Shown piece after piece: positions 38,731 through 42,619 of a stretch of 42,619 nt of DNA. Below the pieces are notes generated by a model. That model made no database searches. It had not been told where the DNA came from and saw only the letters and a program-made list of their open reading frames with translations. This DNA comes from a virus. Numbering within the stretch: position 1 is the first letter of the stretch; each line of letters opens with the position of its first letter. The DNA lies in IMG/VR virus record IMGVR_UViG_3300027770_001690, positions 1 through 42,619 of that record; one strand, written 5' to 3'. The position numbers and the translations under genes were made by a program.

Positions 38731-38738
38731 TATCTTTG
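38731..38738 (+). promoter_or_regulatory. Bacteroidota -7 element TATCTTTG
   Basis: TATCTTTG eight bases before ATG 38746; a convincing upstream TTG is missing, so only the -7 part supports it. Confidence 0.5.
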
Positions 38739-38745
38739 TTCTTAT

Positions 38746-38922
38746 ATGAAAACCCCATGTAAGGAATGTCCTCACGTTATTAAAAATCGTCATAATGATA
38801 TGATTGTGGAGTTCGGTAAAAGAACAGGTAAGAAACATAATTGTCATATGACCGAAGGGGTAAAAGATTTGTGGAATGTTAAAAATAAAAAATTAGAATG
38901 TTATGGATCAAAAAATGTCTAA
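38746..38922 (+). CDS. Small zinc-binding protein (CxxCP...HxC, DUF6283-like)
   Basis: A 58-aa gene from ATG 38746 to TAA 38920-38922. Four probable ligands (CKECPH at 5-10, then HNCH at 31-34) resemble the DUF6283 type CxxCP pattern. Phages often carry such proteins. Downstream it contains, within its last codons, the first copy of a 26-bp repeat that serves as the start region of the next gene. Function unknown. Confidence 0.72.
   Translation: MKTPCKECPHVIKNRHNDMIVEFGKRTGKKHNCHMTEGVKDLWNVKNKKLECYGSKNV
38887..38912 (+). repeat. 26-bp direct repeat, copy 1 (translation start region)
   Basis: Starts with AAAAAATTAGAATG and ends TTATGGATCAAA. An identical copy is at 39094-39119. Each contains the ATG of the next gene (MDQ...), so a start cassette has been copied. 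Confidence 0.95.
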
Positions 38923-39091
38923 AGAAATAGATGAGTTCATAGACAAGTTGGATTCGTTATGTTGGGAATATCACATTGAAATTAAACCCACACATCCAGT
39001 GCCTAATGATGAATATCCAACTATATCCATTATAAATGGTGATGAAGTTGTAAAATTAATTTATATTGATGGTGATGGGAGAGGTAAATAA
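38903..39091 (+). CDS. Small hypothetical protein
   Basis: A 62-aa acidic protein started at ATG 38903 in the repeat cassette, 20 bases inside the preceding gene; another ATG follows at 38915. It is alpha/beta-like with no recognised motif. The shared start with the 39110 gene supports this ATG. Confidence 0.65.
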   Translation: MDQKMSKEIDEFIDKLDSLCWEYHIEIKPTHPVPNDEYPTISIINGDEVVKLIYIDGDGRGK

Positions 39092-39093
39092 TT

Positions 39094-39119
39094 AAAAAAT
39101 TAGAATGTTATGGATCAAA
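39094..39119 (+). repeat. 26-bp direct repeat, copy 2 (translation start region)
   Basis: Identical to 38887-38912 and containing the ATG of the 39110 gene. The two copies are 207 bases apart, equal to the first gene plus its spacer. Confidence 0.95.
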
Positions 39120-39331
39120 GAGAGATGATTTACGGAGTATGTGATAAGACAGGGAAATGTGATTCCTATTTTGGGTTCTTCAAAAATGAAAAAGATGCGG
39201 AACACGAAGTTGAAGTTCAAGCTAATAGACTCAAGGAAGACTTGGGTATGATGGATATTGATATTCAAACAGACCGAGCATTATTTAATGGGAAATTGGT
39301 AGTAGTAATTTATAGATACGTATTAAGATGA
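39110..39331 (+). CDS. Small hypothetical protein
   Basis: A 73-aa protein starting MDQREMIYGVCDKTGKCDSYFGFF, mixed alpha/beta, with no recognised domain. Despite the shared start region the rest differs from the 38903 protein. It ends in an ATGA overlap with the next gene. Confidence 0.65.
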   Translation: MDQREMIYGVCDKTGKCDSYFGFFKNEKDAEHEVEVQANRLKEDLGMMDIDIQTDRALFNGKLVVVIYRYVLR

Positions 39332-39690
39332 AAACAAGAGAAACAAAATTTGGAACATATATAGAAATGGAAACAGAAACAAGCACAAAATTAACTGGTG
39401 ATAAAATCACGGTATTTGTGGAGAGATTAAAAAAAATTGGAATTGATGTAAAACTATCAGGAAACTTCCCTTGGGTATATATTACTGAAATCTGTGGTAA
39501 AAGAGTAACTGAAAAATTTGCGGGTAATCACGGATTTACATTAATATTTTTACCAGGTAGAAATGATAGTCCACCATCTGATTTTACTGATATTGGAGAG
39601 ACATTCAAACTAATAAGAAAATATAGTAGAGAGGCTCTTTTGGTAAAAATGATGAAGGATGATCAAGAACTTGGTTTATATGATAATTAA
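39328..39690 (+). CDS. Hypothetical protein
   Basis: A 120-aa protein, alpha/beta, with a conserved-looking central segment (FPWVYITEICGKRV, NHGFTLIFLPGRN, FTDIGETFKLIRKY) seen in other large phage genomes. Function unknown. It lies between small unknown genes and the RNA ligase, 11 bases upstream of the latter, so it is probably co-transcribed with it. Confidence 0.72.
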   Translation: MKTRETKFGTYIEMETETSTKLTGDKITVFVERLKKIGIDVKLSGNFPWVYITEICGKRVTEKFAGNHGFTLIFLPGRNDSPPSDFTDIGETFKLIRKYSREALLVKMMKDDQELGLYDN

Positions 39691-39701
39691 AAAATTATAA
39701 A

Positions 39702-40820
39702 ATGGAAAATAATAATAGTGTATGTTATGTTGGTTTGATCGGTGAGATTATACCAATAGAAGGTGCGGATAACATTGAACTTGCATTGGTTGGTGGTTGG
39801 CAAGCCATCACCAAGAAAGGTGAATACCAAGTTGGTGATATGGTTGTTGTTGCAACTACCGATGCGGTTATACCACAAAAACTTTCTGATGACTTAGGTG
39901 TTACAAGTTATCTTCGTAAAGGTCAGAGAGTAAGAACTATAAAACTTCGTAAGGTTTATTCTGAATGTTTAATAATACCAATAGGGTTTGTACCTGATAA
40001 ATATAGATATGATGGTTCTGACTGCATGGAGTTACTTGAAGTGTTCAAATACGAACCACCAGTTAAGATGGTTCAGTTAAGTGGGGGTAGAAAATTTAAA
40101 TACCACCAAAATCCTAACTTCAAAGTATATTACAAATTTCCTAATCAAAAGAACGTACCTGATATGTTCAATAAGGAAGATGAGGTTGTTATAACTCGTA
40201 AGTTACATGGGACTAACGCTCGTTATGGGATAGTTAGAAAGAAAAAACTTTCTTTATTAGATCGTATCAAAATGTTATTTGGAAACCAATGGGCGGCATT
40301 TGAATACGTTTATGGTTCTCATAATGTTGAAAAAGGATCTGACTCTCAAGGTTTCTACAATACCGATGTATGGAAGACTGTTGCAAACCAATACGATATA
40401 AGAGGTAAATTATGGGATTACGTAAAAGACACATACGAACCAAATGAGTTAACTGAAGGTGTTGTAATATATGGTGAGATATATGGTGGTGGAATACAAA
40501 AAAACTATGACTATGGTTTAACTGATGTTAAATTTGTTGGGTTTGACATAGAGGTTGATGGTGTTTACCAACCATACCTTAATGAAACTGTACACTTTGA
40601 TTGTTTACAATTACCTAAAGTTGAATTGTTGTATCAAGGTAATTGGGATAAAGAAGAACAAGACAAATACGTCTTTAGTAACTTCATAGAAGGAACTAAA
40701 GTTCCTCACGAAGGTATAGTTGTTAAATCTGTCACTGGTGATCGTAGAAAGGTATCTAAAGTTATCAATCCTGATTATAGTATATTTAGTGAAAAAAATA
40801 ACGTAGGTGACTCCCATTAA
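39702..40820 (+). CDS. RNA ligase, Rnl5/DraRnl-like (TIGR02306 type)
   Basis: A 372-aa ATP-dependent RNA ligase. The N-terminal 130 residues are an OB-type domain (GEIIPIEGADNIELALVGGWQ, QVGDMVVV, VRTIKLRKVYSE) typical of the Deinococcus DraRnl group. The nucleotidyl-transferase motif I is KLHGTNAR, with the Lys at about residue 167 that carries AMP. EGVVIYGEIYGGG and EGIVVKS are further ligase motifs. DraRnl-type enzymes seal 3'-OH/5'-phosphate RNA ends, particularly at nicks in duplexes. It lies 2 kb from a kinase and a phosphatase that could prepare such ends. Confidence 0.92.
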   Translation: MENNNSVCYVGLIGEIIPIEGADNIELALVGGWQAITKKGEYQVGDMVVVATTDAVIPQKLSDDLGVTSYLRKGQRVRTIKLRKVYSECLIIPIGFVPDKYRYDGSDCMELLEVFKYEPPVKMVQLSGGRKFKYHQNPNFKVYYKFPNQKNVPDMFNKEDEVVITRKLHGTNARYGIVRKKKLSLLDRIKMLFGNQWAAFEYVYGSHNVEKGSDSQGFYNTDVWKTVANQYDIRGKLWDYVKDTYEPNELTEGVVIYGEIYGGGIQKNYDYGLTDVKFVGFDIEVDGVYQPYLNETVHFDCLQLPKVELLYQGNWDKEEQDKYVFSNFIEGTKVPHEGIVVKSVTGDRRKVSKVINPDYSIFSEKNNVGDSH

Positions 40821-40842
40821 CTTGATGGGGTCACTTTTTTTT
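40807..40842 (+). terminator. Rho-independent terminator
   Basis: GTGACTCCCAT pairs with ATGGGGTCAC (one bulge) over a short loop, followed by TTTTTTTT. It overlaps the RNA ligase stop. Confidence 0.88.
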
Positions 40843-40858
40843 ATTATTATTAAATAAC

Positions 40859-41059
40859 ATGGAACAAAAATTAAATGTATTTTCATTCCTATCAAAGAAT
40901 CTTTTAATCTACGCAATTATTTTATTGATAGAGAATAATTACAATCCACTTAATTGGTGGATATTGAGCGGGTTCTTTCAGATTGTAATAACAATAGTTT
41001 TTGAGTTATATATACTTGGAACATCATTAGAAGAAAAAAATATAGAAAATGGGAATTAA
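40859..41059 (+). CDS. Small membrane protein
   Basis: A 66-aa protein with two hydrophobic segments (about 7-24 and 30-52). It starts after the terminator and its end overlaps the 41049 gene by 11 bases. Function unknown. Confidence 0.65.
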   Translation: MEQKLNVFSFLSKNLLIYAIILLIENNYNPLNWWILSGFFQIVITIVFELYILGTSLEEKNIENGN

Positions 41060-41987
41060 GAAAATTAAAAAAGAAAACAATTCAATTAACATTAGTTTAG
41101 TTGATTTAATGGGTAAATTAGATAATAGTGAGACTAAAAAGTATACACAATTTTTAGTTAAAATACTTAAAAAAAACTTTGATAATGAACAGGATTTCTT
41201 GGTAACAGATTCTTCACATAGGGAAAGAAAGATTGATCAAGTTTTAAATAACAGTACGTTTGATGGTTGGATTACAAAAAAAATACTTACTTTTTTATAT
41301 GGTTGGGATGAAGTTGATTCATTTATTCATTTTTGTGAATTTATGGAAAGAGGATTAACTAATGAAAAAGACATTAGTAAATACGATAGTTGGGAAATGG
41401 TTACAAGTGAGGTATTCCAAGCTAAAAATCGTAACTTATTTAAAATGGCCAAAAAAGAAGTTAAAGTTGTTTACGAGGACGATCAATATTTGTGTATTAA
41501 ACCATTAACTTATGCTGCATCTGTTTCATATGGTTATCAAACTAGATGGTGTACCGCTTCAGTTCGGGAACCTAGTTATTTCTACAATCACTCAAAAGAC
41601 GGAGTACTTGTATATTTAATTGATAAAGTTAATAATGTAAAATTTGGGTTTTTCCATAATAGTTATCAAATTCAAATATTCAACCAAAAAGACGATAGAG
41701 TAGATTCAATTGAGACAGGTATTCCGGTAGAATTATTACATAAATTGATTGGTGAAATGAAATCTGAGGCTAAAAATAAAAATTTTAACTATAAGTTATT
41801 TGGTGAAAGTGAATTGGAAAACATGAAAAAATATAGACATGGAGAGGAAATACCGGTGGATGATTTATTGAATGATATGATAAATCCTGTGGAGGAAAAT
41901 GTGTCTGAAATGTTAAATAATTTACAAGAAAGAGTTCACAGATTAAGACCTACAAATCCACTTGAGATTGGTGATGATTTACCATAA
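41049..41987 (+). CDS. W-C motif protein, paralogue of the 18341 domain
   Basis: A 312-aa protein, helical at both ends. Between about residues 140 and 215 it has DDQYLCIKP, TRWCTAS, a YFYNH segment and VYLIDK, which line up with DDNLLIFKP, RSWCIS, YYNY and YYVIDK in the 18341 protein; unlike that one it has no LRRs. The conserved Trp-Cys suggests a functional or structural site. I cannot name the family. It overlaps the small membrane gene upstream by 11 bases. Confidence 0.75.
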   Translation: MGIKKIKKENNSINISLVDLMGKLDNSETKKYTQFLVKILKKNFDNEQDFLVTDSSHRERKIDQVLNNSTFDGWITKKILTFLYGWDEVDSFIHFCEFMERGLTNEKDISKYDSWEMVTSEVFQAKNRNLFKMAKKEVKVVYEDDQYLCIKPLTYAASVSYGYQTRWCTASVREPSYFYNHSKDGVLVYLIDKVNNVKFGFFHNSYQIQIFNQKDDRVDSIETGIPVELLHKLIGEMKSEAKNKNFNYKLFGESELENMKKYRHGEEIPVDDLLNDMINPVEENVSEMLNNLQERVHRLRPTNPLEIGDDLP

Positions 41988-42004
41988 TTTTAAAAAATTA
42001 TAAT

Positions 42005-42289
42005 ATGGATGATTTAAATAAAAACATTAAAAAAATGTATTTGAGAATAAATGGTGAAGTAAATGACCATGAAATGCTACCTACTCCACCAAAAAAAAAT
42101 AAAACTTTTACTCTTGATGTGGATCAGGTTAAAAAATTGGAGGAGTGGCAAGAACACATCAAAGCAATATACGGTAAGTACGGTGATTATGAATATAGGT
42201 TTACTTCAAATGGAATTGGTCAAATAGTTGAGGTCTATAGTGGATTAGCTGATGTAACTTTAGATCTTACAGATGTTGACAAATGGTAA
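42005..42289 (+). CDS. Hypothetical protein
   Basis: A 94-aa protein with a basic, Pro/Lys-rich linker near residues 25-35 and an alpha/beta end (YRFTSNGIGQIVEVYSG). No family recognised. It is closed by a terminator at 42314-42343. Confidence 0.68.
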   Translation: MDDLNKNIKKMYLRINGEVNDHEMLPTPPKKNKTFTLDVDQVKKLEEWQEHIKAIYGKYGDYEYRFTSNGIGQIVEVYSGLADVTLDLTDVDKW

Positions 42290-42313
42290 AAACAAACTTG
42301 ACAAATTATATGG

Positions 42314-42343
42314 AACTCTCAATAGAAATATTGGGAGTTTTTT
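42314..42343 (+). terminator. Rho-independent terminator
   Basis: AACTCTCAATA pairs with TATTGGGAGTT (with a G-T pair) around GAAA, then TTTTTT. Confidence 0.92.
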
Positions 42344-42354
42344 ACTTTATGAAG

Positions 42355-42362
42355 TATTTATA
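42355..42362 (+). promoter_or_regulatory. TATTTATA motif before the 42376 gene
   Basis: TATTTATA ends 13 bases before ATG 42376, just after a terminator. Same spacing as before 17823. Confidence 0.5.
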
Positions 42363-42375
42363 TTAAAAACCATTA

Positions 42376-42619
42376 ATGGGAGATAAAAAAATTATTATTG
42401 AAGAATTAAGTAGGATTAAAAATCTTATGGGTTATGATCGTTCTAAAACATTAAATGAAAATATTAATGAAGTTAAGTATGACACTTCGGATGGTAAAAT
42501 AGCAAGATGGTTATTACCTTCAGGTAAAACCGTTAACGCAGATAAAATAAAAGGGTTAATACCTAAAGGGTCGGAACAGTTAAATGTTAAAAACGCAGTT
42601 GATGCGGTTAGTGCGGTTG
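42376..42619 (+). CDS. Tagged protein, 3' truncated by window edge
   Basis: ATG 42376 opens a frame that runs to the end of the window (81 complete codons). The N-terminus (KKIIIEELSRIKNLMGYD..KTLNENINE) is a basic helix with IxE and LxE sites, like the tag family. The rest seen is a mixed domain (GKIARWLLPSGKTVNADKIKG). Too short to classify. Confidence 0.75.
   Translation, partial: MGDKKIIIEELSRIKNLMGYDRSKTLNENINEVKYDTSDGKIARWLLPSGKTVNADKIKGLIPKGSEQLNVKNAVDAVSAV

Overview
The window is a 42.6 kb piece of a large tailed-phage genome, AT-rich, densely packed and coding mostly on the + strand. It carries two genes of the T4-type recombination nuclease (gp47 and gp46), a phage-borne sigma-70 factor, an endolysin with spanin-like partners, an RNA ligase, two DNA methyltransferases, a GIY-YIG homing-type nuclease and many small hypothetical genes joined by ATGA or TAATG overlaps. 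No portal, capsid, terminase, tail or polymerase gene is visible, so 'T4-like' rests on gp46/gp47 and on T4-style (L/I)xE tags, not on a structural hallmark. The host is probably a Bacteroidota member, likely a flavobacterium. Several promoters fit the Bacteroidota form TTG-N18..21-TAnnTTTG, Shine-Dalgarno sites are mostly absent in favour of A-rich leaders, one lysis protein has a flavobacterial-type signal peptide, and an Hc1/H1-like histone of Bacteroidota type is present.

Layout. 1-5.0 kb: end of a cysteine synthase, gp47, three small genes, gp46. 5.0-7.0 kb: a gene with its own host-type promoter, the sigma factor, a zinc-ribbon protein and a structured non-coding RNA with a strong terminator. 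7.0-10.5 kb: a membrane protein with six 42-bp V/E repeats and a lysis module (amidase, tagged protein, two spanin-like proteins). 10.5-16.0 kb: probable virion or prohead-core proteins with zinc-ribbon, EF-hand and short repeats, a histone H1-like protein, small coiled-coil and membrane proteins, DnaJ. 16.0-20.0 kb: short minus-strand block with a possible leader RNA, a Dam-type methyltransferase, tagged proteins and a W-C motif/LRR protein. 20.0-27.5 kb: DUF932 gene, GIY-YIG, thioredoxin, glutaredoxin-like protein, a cassette between twin terminators, minus-strand hypotheticals, and a large acidic tagged protein. 27.5-31.2 kb: glutamine synthetase, DUF3310, dTDP-glucose dehydratase, membrane protein, second methyltransferase. 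31.2-37.1 kb: DHH phosphoesterase, DUF192, Nudix, peptidoglycan-binding virion proteins. 37.1-42.6 kb: P-loop kinase, calcineurin-like phosphatase and Rnl5-type RNA ligase (a possible split RNA-repair set), an HExxH peptidase, small zinc proteins, and a second W-C protein.

Two signals organise the region. Host-type TAnnTTTG promoters precede probable early genes. A second motif, TATTTATA or TATTTATT, sits just upstream of many other genes in both orientations, including all eight first-in-transcript genes whose proteins begin with a basic amphipathic helix ending in (L/I/V)xE, like T4 capsid-targeting sequences. I infer a late regulon, perhaps read by the phage sigma factor, that makes proteins destined for the prohead and cleaved there.
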